A DNA stretch of 64,000 nt, from assembly GCA_015060255.1 (NCBI GenBank), contig SUYV01000004.1, forward strand, positions 1 through 64,000, given 5' to 3'. Position 1 is the stretch's first letter, and every line of letters begins with the position of its first letter. Under the pieces are notes generated by a model, which saw only the letters and a list, made by a program, of their open reading frames with translations, was not told where the DNA came from and searched no databases. The DNA is from Bacteroidales bacterium. GTDB taxonomy: Bacteria > Bacteroidota > Bacteroidia > Bacteroidales > UBA932. A program made the translations under genes and the position numbers. Positions 1-9,693 of this stretch are shown one piece after another.

Positions 1-212
1 CACCGAAGACCGTCAGCCTGCGTGTAAAAGCGCAGGCAGGAGGAAGGCTTGCGCTTACAGCGGGAGAGACTGCGGAATTCGACATCCCGAAGTCCGGAGA
101 ATGGATTGAGGTGACATGTCGTATGCCATTCAAAGTCAAGAATATACATAACATCAAGGTGAAACTTGTTTCTGATACTGAAATTGAAATCGACTGGATA
201 ACTTTCAAATAA
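1..212 (+). CDS. C-terminal end of a truncated secreted protein, CBM6-like, probably a glycoside hydrolase
   Basis: Open frame from base 3 to TAA at 210-212: ...KTVSLRVKAQAGGRLALTAGETAEFDIPKSGEWIEVTCRMPFKVKNIHNIKVKLVSDTEIEIDWITFK*; the 'IEIDWITF' ending is typical of CBM6-like domains. Confidence 0.6.
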   Translation, partial: PKTVSLRVKAQAGGRLALTAGETAEFDIPKSGEWIEVTCRMPFKVKNIHNIKVKLVSDTEIEIDWITFK

Positions 213-214
213 CT

Positions 215-2416
215 ATGAAAAAGATTGTGTCATTTATCATTACGGCCGCGTGTCTGGCCGGCTGCGGATCCAAGAATACATTTGTCTATGAGGGCAACCC
301 TCTCGTCCGTGACAAATATACGGCAGATCCGGCTCCTATGGTCGCCTCGGACGGCAGGCTATACATTTTCTGCGGCCATGACGAGTGCTTTGAGGACAGG
401 CCAGGATACGAAGGCAAATACGGCTTCAACATCACGGAATGGCTCTGTTATTCGACTGAGGACATGAACACATGGACAGACCACGGCGTGGTCATGAAAC
501 CGACCGATTTTGCATGGTCGATAGGTGAGGCGTGGGCTTCTCAGGCGATTGAGGGTCCTGACGGGAAATTCTATTTCTATGTCTCGACACAGTGCGGAGA
601 CCCGAACTGCAAGGCAGTCGGTGTCGCCGTTTCAGACAAGCCGGAAGGCCCATATGTCGATGCCATAGGGGAGCCTCTGATTGTAGACTCAATGACAGAC
701 AACGGTCCGAGAGGATGGTGGAACGATTTCGACCCTACGGTCATGATAGATGATGACGGAACGCCTTGGATGAGCTGGGGAAATGGCACATGCTTTCTCG
801 TGAAGCTGAAGAAGAACATGATCGAGCTTGACGGCGACATCATAGTTCTGCCTATGGAGAACTATGTCGAGGGACCATGGCTCTACAAGCGTGATGGCCA
901 TTATTACAATGTATATGCATCAATGGGACATCCGCTGGAGACCATTTCCTATGCAATGGCCGACAACATAGAAGGTCCGTGGACATTCATGGGTGAACTC
1001 ACAGGAATGGCTGAAGACAGCTTTACAATCCATCCCGGCATAATCGACTATAAAGGCAAGTCCTACCTTTTCTATCACAATTCAATCCTTTCCCTGGACG
1101 GCTACGGTCCGGCCACAGGCCGCCGCAGCGTATGCGTCGACGAGCTGTTTTACAATCCTGACGGAACCATCCGCCCTGTAATCCAGACCAGAGCCGGCAT
1201 CAAGCCGCTCCTTCCTGCAGAAGATGGTGCTTTCAAGACCCGTAAGTACAGGAATGTGTTCGTGGAGGCAGGATATGCCCCTGAAGCGGTAGACGCGAAG
1301 GTTGAAGAGGTTTTCAATGAGGTGTTCTTCGGGCCGGATAAGGTATACTTTGAAGTGGAGGACAGCTTGGCGTATATTTCCGACATCAAGAATCAGGATG
1401 TGCGTACCGAGGGAATGTCATACGGTATGATGATAGCCGTGCAGATGGACCGCAAGGACATCTTTGACAGATTGTTCAGATGGTGCAGGAAATACATGCA
1501 GCATGCCGACGGGCCTTATGAAGGATACTTTGCGTGGAGTTGCAAGGTTGACGGCACAAGAAATGCCCAGGGACCGGCATCAGACGGGGAACTGTATTAT
1601 GTCACATCTCTTCTGTTTGCATCGAACAGATGGGGAGATGACACAGGCATTGATTATAAGGCCGAGGCGCAATACATTCTTGACTGTGCCTTTGCAAAGG
1701 ACGGTTCGACAGGCGTCAACAACTTCATAAACACAGAGCATAAGCTTATAACATTCACCCCGGACAACTTCGGTTACACCTTCACTGACCCGTCATACCA
1801 CATTCCGGTATTTTACGAGATCTGGGCGGAATGGGCCGACGACGGACGTGCCGGCTTCTGGAAAGAATGTGCGACAGCCTCACGCGAATATCTGAATAAG
1901 GCAATTCACCCGGAAACAGGACTGAATCCTGACATGAGCAACTACGACGGCTCCTTGAGAATGTTCAGGGGCAGTCATTTCGGCACGGGAAACTTCCGCT
2001 ATGATTCATGGAGAGTGCCTATGAACATAGCAATGGACTACTCATGGTCTTGTGCAGACAAGGAGTGGCAGAGGGAATATGGTGAGAAGGTACAGAACTT
2101 CTTCTACTCGCAGGGGATCAATGATTTCGTTGATCAATATCGCATTGACGGCACACTGCCTTCTGAAGATGAAATCCTGCCTGCAGGAGGTTGGACAAAG
2201 GCTCTCAGACACTCTGTAGGCCTTGTTTCTACTGTGGCTGCCGCAACTCTTCTGACAGATCATAGCATCAACAAGGAATTCGTGGATGCATTGTGGGATT
2301 CACAGAATGTTCCATACGAGGATGGATATTTCGATGCATATTACGACGGACTTCTCCGCCTTTTTGCATTCATGCACCTGAGTGGCAAATATCAGATCAT
2401 CTTCCCTGAATCATAA
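215..2416 (+). CDS. Two-domain xylan-active enzyme: N-terminal GH43 + C-terminal GH8 (reducing-end xylose-releasing exo-oligoxylanase-like)
   Basis: Lipoprotein-type signal; GH43 motifs (YTADPAPMVASDGRLYIF, NDFDPTVMIDDDG, EGPWLYKRDGHYYNVYAS); GH8 motifs (RTEGMSYGMMIAVQMDRKDIFDRLFRW, GPASDGELYYVTSLLFASNRWG). Confidence 0.85.
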   Translation: MKKIVSFIITAACLAGCGSKNTFVYEGNPLVRDKYTADPAPMVASDGRLYIFCGHDECFEDRPGYEGKYGFNITEWLCYSTEDMNTWTDHGVVMKPTDFAWSIGEAWASQAIEGPDGKFYFYVSTQCGDPNCKAVGVAVSDKPEGPYVDAIGEPLIVDSMTDNGPRGWWNDFDPTVMIDDDGTPWMSWGNGTCFLVKLKKNMIELDGDIIVLPMENYVEGPWLYKRDGHYYNVYASMGHPLETISYAMADNIEGPWTFMGELTGMAEDSFTIHPGIIDYKGKSYLFYHNSILSLDGYGPATGRRSVCVDELFYNPDGTIRPVIQTRAGIKPLLPAEDGAFKTRKYRNVFVEAGYAPEAVDAKVEEVFNEVFFGPDKVYFEVEDSLAYISDIKNQDVRTEGMSYGMMIAVQMDRKDIFDRLFRWCRKYMQHADGPYEGYFAWSCKVDGTRNAQGPASDGELYYVTSLLFASNRWGDDTGIDYKAEAQYILDCAFAKDGSTGVNNFINTEHKLITFTPDNFGYTFTDPSYHIPVFYEIWAEWADDGRAGFWKECATASREYLNKAIHPETGLNPDMSNYDGSLRMFRGSHFGTGNFRYDSWRVPMNIAMDYSWSCADKEWQREYGEKVQNFFYSQGINDFVDQYRIDGTLPSEDEILPAGGWTKALRHSVGLVSTVAAATLLTDHSINKEFVDALWDSQNVPYEDGYFDAYYDGLLRLFAFMHLSGKYQIIFPES

Positions 2417-2426
2417 ACCAAGACTC

Positions 2427-3101
2427 ATGAGACGCTTCTTATACATATTAATCCTTTTCCTGGCACTGTCATCAACATCTGACGCCAGAAAAAAGCCGAA
2501 GGACCTTATCGCCAGATATCCTGCCCTCGCGCCTTATTTCAGCACTCCTTCAACTGAAGCCATGCAGCCTGATGAAAAAGGATTTATCCGCAGGTGGCTG
2601 CTTCTGGAGCCTATAGCCCACGAAACACGCACCAACACTGTCTTTGTGGACAGCTATGTAAGGCAATATCTTGATACCGGCTGGAATAAGGGAGACTTCA
2701 AGCTTCCTCAGGACGGCAGGGACGGCTGGCATGCCCTTGACAGCAGGCTGTTCAATGTCAAGCTATACCGATTCGCGGTCGGAACAGAGACAGGACGCTA
2801 CGGAATGATATGCCGCGTCGTCACCGTCATAGACGTTCCTGAAGACATTGAATGCGTACGCCTGGCTACTGGTTCCAATTCAGCGTCAATGTGGTGGATA
2901 GATGGGGAAGAGGTGCTGATCCTTTCTGGAGACAGACGAATGGTCATGGATGACGGAGCATCACGAAGACTCACATTGAAGAAGGGACGCCACATACTTT
3001 CGGGTGCCATCATCAATGGCCCGGGAATGAGCGATTTCTGCGTACGCTTCATTGACGAAGAAGGCAAGCCGGTACTTGATTATGAAATTCTAAACAAGTG
3101 A
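2427..3101 (+). CDS. Secreted hypothetical protein in the glycanase locus
   Basis: Signal peptide MRRFLYILILFLALSSTSDA; ORF track starts at 2382 but the signal peptide begins at ATG 2427; no family recognised. Confidence 0.6.
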   Translation: MRRFLYILILFLALSSTSDARKKPKDLIARYPALAPYFSTPSTEAMQPDEKGFIRRWLLLEPIAHETRTNTVFVDSYVRQYLDTGWNKGDFKLPQDGRDGWHALDSRLFNVKLYRFAVGTETGRYGMICRVVTVIDVPEDIECVRLATGSNSASMWWIDGEEVLILSGDRRMVMDDGASRRLTLKKGRHILSGAIINGPGMSDFCVRFIDEEGKPVLDYEILNK

Positions 3102-3108
3102 TTCTGCC

Positions 3109-4554
3109 ATGAAGACATCTTTGAGACTCACATCATTGGCTTTATTCATGGCAGCCGCCATGACAGCCTCTGCACAAGAAGGAAAACCGTGGATTCATGA
3201 TCCGTCGACAATCATGCAATGTGACGGGAAATACTATACGTTCGGAACCGGTGGAGGCGGCCTCATTTCAGAAGACGGTTGGAACTGGTATCCCGGAGCG
3301 GAACGTCCTGGAGGGGGAGCGGCACCGGATGCAATGAAAATCGGAGGCAGATATCTGGTCGCATACAGTTCTACAGGCGGTGGTCTTGGAGGCGGACATG
3401 CAGGTCGAATACTCACGATGTGGAACAGGACGCTGGATCCTAAGTCTCCGGATTTCGGCTTTACAGAGCCCGTGGAAGTGGCTTCGTCAGAGGTTGATGA
3501 AGACTGCGATGCAATAGACGCAGGGCTTTTCATGGATCCGACGACAGGGCGCCTCTGGTGCACATACGGCACCTATTTCGGCTTCATCCGCATTGTCGAA
3601 CTTGACCCTCAGACAGGAGCTCGAGTCGAAGGGAACGAGGCTGTAAATATAGCCATAGACTGCGAAGCGACGACAGTCATCTGGCGAAACGGATGGTATT
3701 ACCTCCTCGGCACTCACGGGACATGTTGCGACGGCGTGAATTCCACATACAATATAGTAGTGGGCCGCTCACGCAATGTGACTGGTCCATATCTTGACAA
3801 TATGGGAAGAGACATGATTGCTGGCGGAGGAAAGATGGTTGTCGATGCGGCAGACCGCCAGTTCGGAGCCGGACACTTCGGTCGCTATGTCGAAGACGAG
3901 GGTGTTGAAAAGATGTCATTCCATTGGGAAGCCGACCTGGACCGCGGAGGTCGTAGCGTTCTTGCCATACGCCCTCTGCTGTGGGAGAATGACTGGCCTG
4001 TTGCTGGCGAAGCATTTACTTCAGGAGTATACGAAATCTCGTCTGTACGCAGGGGATATGCCCTGGAGCTTGCAGTAGACTTTGTCAGACATGACATACC
4101 GAGAAGCAGATGGTGGGAGGCTTCCGACGAGCCGATTGCATCATATCCAAATCAGACGCTGGAAGAAGTGAAAGACACATGGCCGGAGGGAGAAATTCCT
4201 GCCCGCATCGGCGACTGGATGAACCGTCCTCACCAAAGATGGACCGTAACGGCAGTTCCCGAGGCCGGAGGCTATCTTGGAGGACAATATTATAAGATCC
4301 AGATCGAAGGTACGGACAGGGTTCTCGCAGCGGCAAAAGACGCAGAAGTCACTGTTGCACCATCATTTACAGGCGCTGCAGAGCAGCTCTGGCGCATCGA
4401 ACAGCTCACGGACGGGACTTTCAGGATCATGCCTAAGGAAGTTCCGGGAACTGAGCGTCAATATGTGCTTACATCCATAGCGGACAGCACCCCTACATTG
4501 GCGGAGTATGACTTCAACAGCGATAACTGCAAATGGAAATTCATCAGAAAATAA
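3109..4554 (+). CDS. GH43 family (endo-arabinanase-like) with C-terminal ricin-type/beta-trefoil-like region
   Basis: HDPSTIMQCDGKYYTFGTG, DAIDAGLFMDPTTGRLWCTYG, DCEATTVIWRNGWYYLLGTHGTCCDGVNSTYNIVVGRS motifs; signal peptide. Confidence 0.8.
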   Translation: MKTSLRLTSLALFMAAAMTASAQEGKPWIHDPSTIMQCDGKYYTFGTGGGGLISEDGWNWYPGAERPGGGAAPDAMKIGGRYLVAYSSTGGGLGGGHAGRILTMWNRTLDPKSPDFGFTEPVEVASSEVDEDCDAIDAGLFMDPTTGRLWCTYGTYFGFIRIVELDPQTGARVEGNEAVNIAIDCEATTVIWRNGWYYLLGTHGTCCDGVNSTYNIVVGRSRNVTGPYLDNMGRDMIAGGGKMVVDAADRQFGAGHFGRYVEDEGVEKMSFHWEADLDRGGRSVLAIRPLLWENDWPVAGEAFTSGVYEISSVRRGYALELAVDFVRHDIPRSRWWEASDEPIASYPNQTLEEVKDTWPEGEIPARIGDWMNRPHQRWTVTAVPEAGGYLGGQYYKIQIEGTDRVLAAAKDAEVTVAPSFTGAAEQLWRIEQLTDGTFRIMPKEVPGTERQYVLTSIADSTPTLAEYDFNSDNCKWKFIRK

Positions 4555-4627
4555 TTTACATGACCGAATAGTACTATTTCATTCAAGCGACGTCATTATA
4601 GTGACACAGATAACAACAGAACTGACA

Positions 4628-7051
4628 ATGAGACACGTACTATTATTGATTGCATCAATGCTGTGCCTGGCATTTCCGGCCATGGCACAGCAGCAGGAAA
4701 GGACGCTTAAGTCAGAAATGGAGTTCCTTCATCAGGAATTTGGAGTGAACTTCGTATATGACTCGTCCATTGACCTGAAGAAGGCCTACAGCGGTAAGCC
4801 GATGAAAGAAGTGGCCCGTGACGCGAAGAATTCTCATGACAAGGGCCTCATGTCATGCCTTATGGCATTGTTCGAGAATTCCGGCGTGGACTTCGAGATT
4901 ATGAAGAAGTACATAGTCCTGACGAAGGAAGGCTCAAAGAAGAAGCCCAAGGACTACACCATCTTGATCGAAGAACAGCACGACACGATCAACGAATCCG
5001 TAGTGACTGCTTTACTGAATCCAGAGAAGAATGAGACTCAGACCGGGCTTAAACGGATCACCAGCAAGGATCTCAACTCCGGATTCGCATTATTCAGTAC
5101 CCCCGATGTCATAAAGACACTCCAGATGATGCCTGGAGTGTCATCGGGCACTGAACTGCTCTCCGGCTTCTATGTTCACGGAGGAGACGGAAGCGACAAT
5201 CTTTTTCTCCTTGACGGAGTTCCGATCTATCAGGTCAGCCATCTTGCCGGTCTGTTTTCTTCATTCAATACTGATGTCATTGGAAGTCTGGACTTCTACA
5301 AAAGCGGTTTCCCCGCACGCTATGGTTCAAAGATGTCGTCGGTGGTTGATGTAAATACAAAAGAAGGCAGCTTCAATGACTTTCATGGCACATTTGCCAT
5401 TGGATTGATTGACGGCCGTTTTCAGCTTGAAGGACCTCTGTGGAAAGGAAAGACGTCATTTAATGTAGGCCTCAGGAGGACATGGACAGAAACCTTGACC
5501 TTGCCTATCTTCGCAGTCATGAACAAATTCAACAGGCCTGACAAGCAGAATGCGAGATATGCATTCTCTGACTTCAACGCAAAGATTACTCATAAGTTCA
5601 GCGAGACCAACAGGTTATCAGCCAATTTCTACGCGGGAAGAGATGCCCTGAGATATCTGAATGACAATTTACATGAACATTATGATGAAAACAACGAGGT
5701 CATATTCATATCCGAGAGAGATGTCGTTGACATAGCGTTTTCCTGGGGCAACATTCTTGGGTCACTGAATTGGGATTATGAAATCAGTGACAGGATGTCG
5801 GTGAGGAACATAGCGTATTACAGCGGTTCCTATTCTTCCTTATCGTTTTCAAATCAGGAAACTGATTCAAGAAACAACAGCGTGACAGCCGGTGAGTATA
5901 ATACATCCAATGTCCATAATATGGGACTTAAATCGGATTGGTTCTACAGGCTGACACCTAAGCAGAAACTGAGATATGGAGCTACATTGCAATATCACAT
6001 CTATTGCCCCGATGCTACCGCCAGGACAGACTATGCATACGAAGGAGTGAATGCCACGACTACAGCATACGCTGATACATTAAGATACAACACATTAGAG
6101 GCATCGCTGTATGCTGAGGATGAAATTGCATTTACCGATGGCATCTCTATGAACGCAGGGCTCCGATATACGCTATATTCAGCTGCAGGCAAGACATGGC
6201 ATTCGCTTGAGCCGCGCGTAGCGATGAAATACAGGATCAATGACAGGCTTGCGGCTAAAGTCTCATACACTGAAATGAGTCAGCCTACTCATCTGGTGTC
6301 ATCCATGTATATTGACCTGCCTACGAATGCCTGGCTGCCTTCGACCGCGAAAATACGTCCCTCACGGTCAAGGGAAGTTGCGGCAGGCATTTATTCCAAT
6401 CTGGGACATCACATTCATCTTAATGTAGAAGGATGGTACAAGCACATGCATCATCTGATCGAATACGCCGGATCATATAGCGTTTTTCCACCTTTGACCG
6501 GATGGGAGGAATGCTACAAGACAGGCATGGGACGTTCATGGGGAGCTGAACTGGATTTCGGATTCGACAACGGGAGGACTCAGGCAAATGTATATTACAC
6601 CTTGTCATGGTCGCAGAGAAAGTTCGATGACTTCTACCATTCATGGTACAAGGACAGGAACGACAACCGTCACAAGCTCACTGTCATGGCAAAACATAAG
6701 TTCGGCAAACGTTTCGAACTGTATGGAGCATGGAATTTTCACAGCGGCAACCGTATCTCGCTTGCCTCGCATGATATCAATGGAGGCGAAAAAGATCTGT
6801 ATACGGAGCCTAACAATGTCAAGCTGCCGGACTATCACAGACTCGATCTTGGATTCAATTTTATCAAGACGACCAAAAGAGGCAACACAAGCATTTGGAA
6901 TATAAGCGTTTACAACGCATATTGCCGCATGAATCCGATAACAGCATTTATTGATTCCATAGGAATGAACGGAACAGTACTCGCATATTATGGATCGGCG
7001 GCAGGCATCATTCCGATAATCCCGACATTCAGTTATACCCTAAAATTCTGA
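4628..7051 (+). CDS. TonB-dependent outer-membrane receptor with N-terminal STN-like domain
   Basis: Plug domain (DVIKTLQMMPGVSSGTELLSGFYVHGGDGSDNLFLLDGVPIYQ), barrel ending in FSYTLKF; signal peptide starts at ATG 4628, not at the ORF-track start 4508. Confidence 0.88.
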   Translation: MRHVLLLIASMLCLAFPAMAQQQERTLKSEMEFLHQEFGVNFVYDSSIDLKKAYSGKPMKEVARDAKNSHDKGLMSCLMALFENSGVDFEIMKKYIVLTKEGSKKKPKDYTILIEEQHDTINESVVTALLNPEKNETQTGLKRITSKDLNSGFALFSTPDVIKTLQMMPGVSSGTELLSGFYVHGGDGSDNLFLLDGVPIYQVSHLAGLFSSFNTDVIGSLDFYKSGFPARYGSKMSSVVDVNTKEGSFNDFHGTFAIGLIDGRFQLEGPLWKGKTSFNVGLRRTWTETLTLPIFAVMNKFNRPDKQNARYAFSDFNAKITHKFSETNRLSANFYAGRDALRYLNDNLHEHYDENNEVIFISERDVVDIAFSWGNILGSLNWDYEISDRMSVRNIAYYSGSYSSLSFSNQETDSRNNSVTAGEYNTSNVHNMGLKSDWFYRLTPKQKLRYGATLQYHIYCPDATARTDYAYEGVNATTTAYADTLRYNTLEASLYAEDEIAFTDGISMNAGLRYTLYSAAGKTWHSLEPRVAMKYRINDRLAAKVSYTEMSQPTHLVSSMYIDLPTNAWLPSTAKIRPSRSREVAAGIYSNLGHHIHLNVEGWYKHMHHLIEYAGSYSVFPPLTGWEECYKTGMGRSWGAELDFGFDNGRTQANVYYTLSWSQRKFDDFYHSWYKDRNDNRHKLTVMAKHKFGKRFELYGAWNFHSGNRISLASHDINGGEKDLYTEPNNVKLPDYHRLDLGFNFIKTTKRGNTSIWNISVYNAYCRMNPITAFIDSIGMNGTVLAYYGSAAGIIPIIPTFSYTLKF

Positions 7052-7055
7052 TACA

Positions 7056-8057
7056 ATGAAATACATCAAATATATAATAGCTGCCATTGCGTCACTTGGT
7101 CTTGCGTCCTGCATGACACCATTTGACCTGGATCTTGATGATGAGCCGATCATTTTCCTGGAATCATTCCCCGGCTTAGAAGAAGTCGTAACTTTCAAGA
7201 TCCTGCCTGCTTACTCGAAGTCAAATACTGCCGTCAAGCCGGAGTTCAATCCTGAGATAGTCTTCACCGTCAACGGAAATGTAATCCCTGTCAGGGCCGA
7301 TAAGGAATCATATTATATAGCCGAATACAGACCTTCTTCAGGTGACAAGATGTCTATACAGGTGTCTGCTGAAGGCTTTCAGAGCATCAATGCGGAAACT
7401 GCAATTCCAGAGGCATTCCCTCAGATGAGGCTTGGATACCAGAAAGAAGATATCGGTGACCGCACACTTGCTGTCATACGCGTGACACCATACAATGATC
7501 CGGGGAAGTATCATTCATACGGACTCCAGATCTTTGAAGAGAATATTTATTATTATCCGGAAGGGGAGGAGACATATGTCAGAATGTATGTAGGAGATCA
7601 GATTCAGGATTATTACGATCTGGCGCCACACTCGATGGACGGAATGACTGTTTATTTGAACTCATCTCCTGTAGCGACATGGAGGGCTGGCTCGGAATCG
7701 GGGTATACGGAAGACCTTGTAATGGCCTTGGACACTCATGTGTATGATGGCTATGACTCATATAATAATCTGTTCGTTCACGACGGAGAGCTTCTTGGGT
7801 ATGATGAAGAGGGCAATGTGACCGGCAGGCTACCATATCACTCCCGCAGCAGGCTCAACTTGTTTACCATGACTGAAGAATTCTACAAATACATGGTGGC
7901 CCAGGAACTGATAAAAGATAATGCTGACTTCATCACAGGTCTTGCACCTTCAAATTTCTGCTATTCCAACATCAAAGGAGGATATGGAGTGTTTGCAGGA
8001 GTGTGCTGCACAGAGACAGGTTGGATAACACCGGAAATGATTGAAAGCAACAGATGA
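7056..8057 (+). CDS. DUF4249-family lipoprotein
   Basis: Lipobox LASC; fold and position immediately downstream of a TonB receptor fit DUF4249. Confidence 0.7.
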   Translation: MKYIKYIIAAIASLGLASCMTPFDLDLDDEPIIFLESFPGLEEVVTFKILPAYSKSNTAVKPEFNPEIVFTVNGNVIPVRADKESYYIAEYRPSSGDKMSIQVSAEGFQSINAETAIPEAFPQMRLGYQKEDIGDRTLAVIRVTPYNDPGKYHSYGLQIFEENIYYYPEGEETYVRMYVGDQIQDYYDLAPHSMDGMTVYLNSSPVATWRAGSESGYTEDLVMALDTHVYDGYDSYNNLFVHDGELLGYDEEGNVTGRLPYHSRSRLNLFTMTEEFYKYMVAQELIKDNADFITGLAPSNFCYSNIKGGYGVFAGVCCTETGWITPEMIESNR

Positions 8058-8923
8058 TTATGAAAAGAATTATATATGCTGCGCTTGCGGCAATGACGAT
8101 GTTGACAGGATGCGAATACCATCCATATTACGACGGACAGAAGTTCCGTATATACCACAAGGATTGCGGCCTGTTGGAGTCAGACGGAGCTCACATCTAT
8201 GTGCCTCACCAGCTTGATGAACCATTTGTCCTGAGTCTCTACGGAGGTTGGGGAAAGAGCCATCATATCGAGATTGAAGATCAGGAGTATCTGGGATATT
8301 CGTATGAAAAGGGAGATGTCAAAAAGTCCGGTTTTGATGGCCCTGACATGATTGCGGCAGGTGTGACTCTAATACCGAAGAAGATAGGAGATACGGTTAT
8401 AAGAATAACAGAGGAGACCACCGGTGAGTCAATAAGTATCTTTGTACATGTATGTGAAGCCTTTAAGGCGATTAAAGTATACGAGACACAGAACAGCCTC
8501 GCTGTCGGTACGTTACTGGCATTCAGGTATGGAGGTGTGGATGATGTCGTGAAAATATGCAGGGAAGACAGTGAGACTGGTGCAATAGAGCATATTGTCG
8601 ATGGTCGATATGCTTTTGTCGACCATGGAGCTACCGTCCATCTTGAAATGACATTCCCTGCTGATGAAGCAGGCCAGCCATGTGCGGGCGGCGCTGAAAT
8701 CAGCAAGGAATATGACATTGAGTTCAAGTATGGAGGAACATACGGCACTGCCAACGGCATGATGGAGCGTCTGAATCTTCTTGATTTTCCTTTAGCTACA
8801 AAGTCATCTTCATATTACAATTTCCAGTTTGTAGATATTACCGGAGGTATAGTACCTGACACGAGTTCACCGGACACCCGGATATTTTACGTCCGCTCAG
8901 CAGAAATAATACCTTGGATATAA
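8054..8923 (+). CDS. Hypothetical lipoprotein
   Basis: MKRIIYAALAAMTMLTGCEYHPYYDG lipobox; overlaps the DUF4249 gene by 4 bp. Confidence 0.6.
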   Translation: MIMKRIIYAALAAMTMLTGCEYHPYYDGQKFRIYHKDCGLLESDGAHIYVPHQLDEPFVLSLYGGWGKSHHIEIEDQEYLGYSYEKGDVKKSGFDGPDMIAAGVTLIPKKIGDTVIRITEETTGESISIFVHVCEAFKAIKVYETQNSLAVGTLLAFRYGGVDDVVKICREDSETGAIEHIVDGRYAFVDHGATVHLEMTFPADEAGQPCAGGAEISKEYDIEFKYGGTYGTANGMMERLNLLDFPLATKSSSYYNFQFVDITGGIVPDTSSPDTRIFYVRSAEIIPWI

Positions 8924-8924
8924 A

Positions 8925-9686
8925 CTACCTGTTCTGATATGGTGTTTCCTGGAGGACGTTAGTGTAAATGTATCCGTCCTTCGGTGTCACTCCTTTTCTT
9001 TTGAAGAGCTCGGATACCGTAACCATGGTGAAACCTCGCTTCTTCAGCTCAGGGATGATCATCTTCAAAGCCTCTACTGTGTTGACATTTCCCTCGAAGT
9101 CATGAAGAAGGATGATGTCGCCGTCCTGGACCTTGGCCATCAGGTCGTCATATCTCATCTGGGCGGTACGATTGGCTTCCCAGTCCTGGCAGCCGACACC
9201 ACTGATGAATGTGTGGTCTATTGCTGCATGCATTGATGGGTTGTGATTGATGTACGGCGGGCGGAAGTATGCAGGGCGTGTGCTGACATATTTCTCCACG
9301 AGGTCATCTGTGCGCTCTATTTCGTCCTTGAAGCTTTCGGTAGAGAGCTGAGTCATGTATGTATGCGTATATGAATGGTTCTGGATCTCGCAACCGAGAG
9401 CGACAGCCCTTTGCATCTGCTTTGCGCTGGAATCATTGATATACTGTCCAATGACAAAGAACGAGGCGGGAACACCATGTTCCTCGAGGATGTCAAGCAT
9501 CTTAGGTGTAATGGTGTTGTTCGGACCATCGTCAAAACTCAAGGCGACAAGCATTGACGCTGTTGCATTCTTGTCTGTGTTTTCCTCAGGTGTCGGAACA
9601 GGAGCAGGTGAATTCTGATCCGTTGAAGGCGTTGCAGTGCATGAAGCAAAGAGCAATGAAATGAATACGAAAATGATCTTGAACAT
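8925..9686 (-). CDS. Polysaccharide deacetylase (CE4/NodB-type) lipoprotein
   Basis: ALSFDDGPNNTITPKMLDILEEHGVPASFFVIGQ, NHSYTHTYM, RPPY, ILLHDF motifs. Confidence 0.9.
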   Translation of the reverse strand: MFKIIFVFISLLFASCTATPSTDQNSPAPVPTPEENTDKNATASMLVALSFDDGPNNTITPKMLDILEEHGVPASFFVIGQYINDSSAKQMQRAVALGCEIQNHSYTHTYMTQLSTESFKDEIERTDDLVEKYVSTRPAYFRPPYINHNPSMHAAIDHTFISGVGCQDWEANRTAQMRYDDLMAKVQDGDIILLHDFEGNVNTVEALKMIIPELKKRGFTMVTVSELFKRKGVTPKDGYIYTNVLQETPYQNR

Positions 9687-9693
9687 GACGATA

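Noticed and set aside
4508-4627. N-terminal extension of the TonB receptor ORF overlapping the GH43 gene
   Set aside because: A clean signal peptide starts at ATG 4628; the upstream part has no signal or domain.
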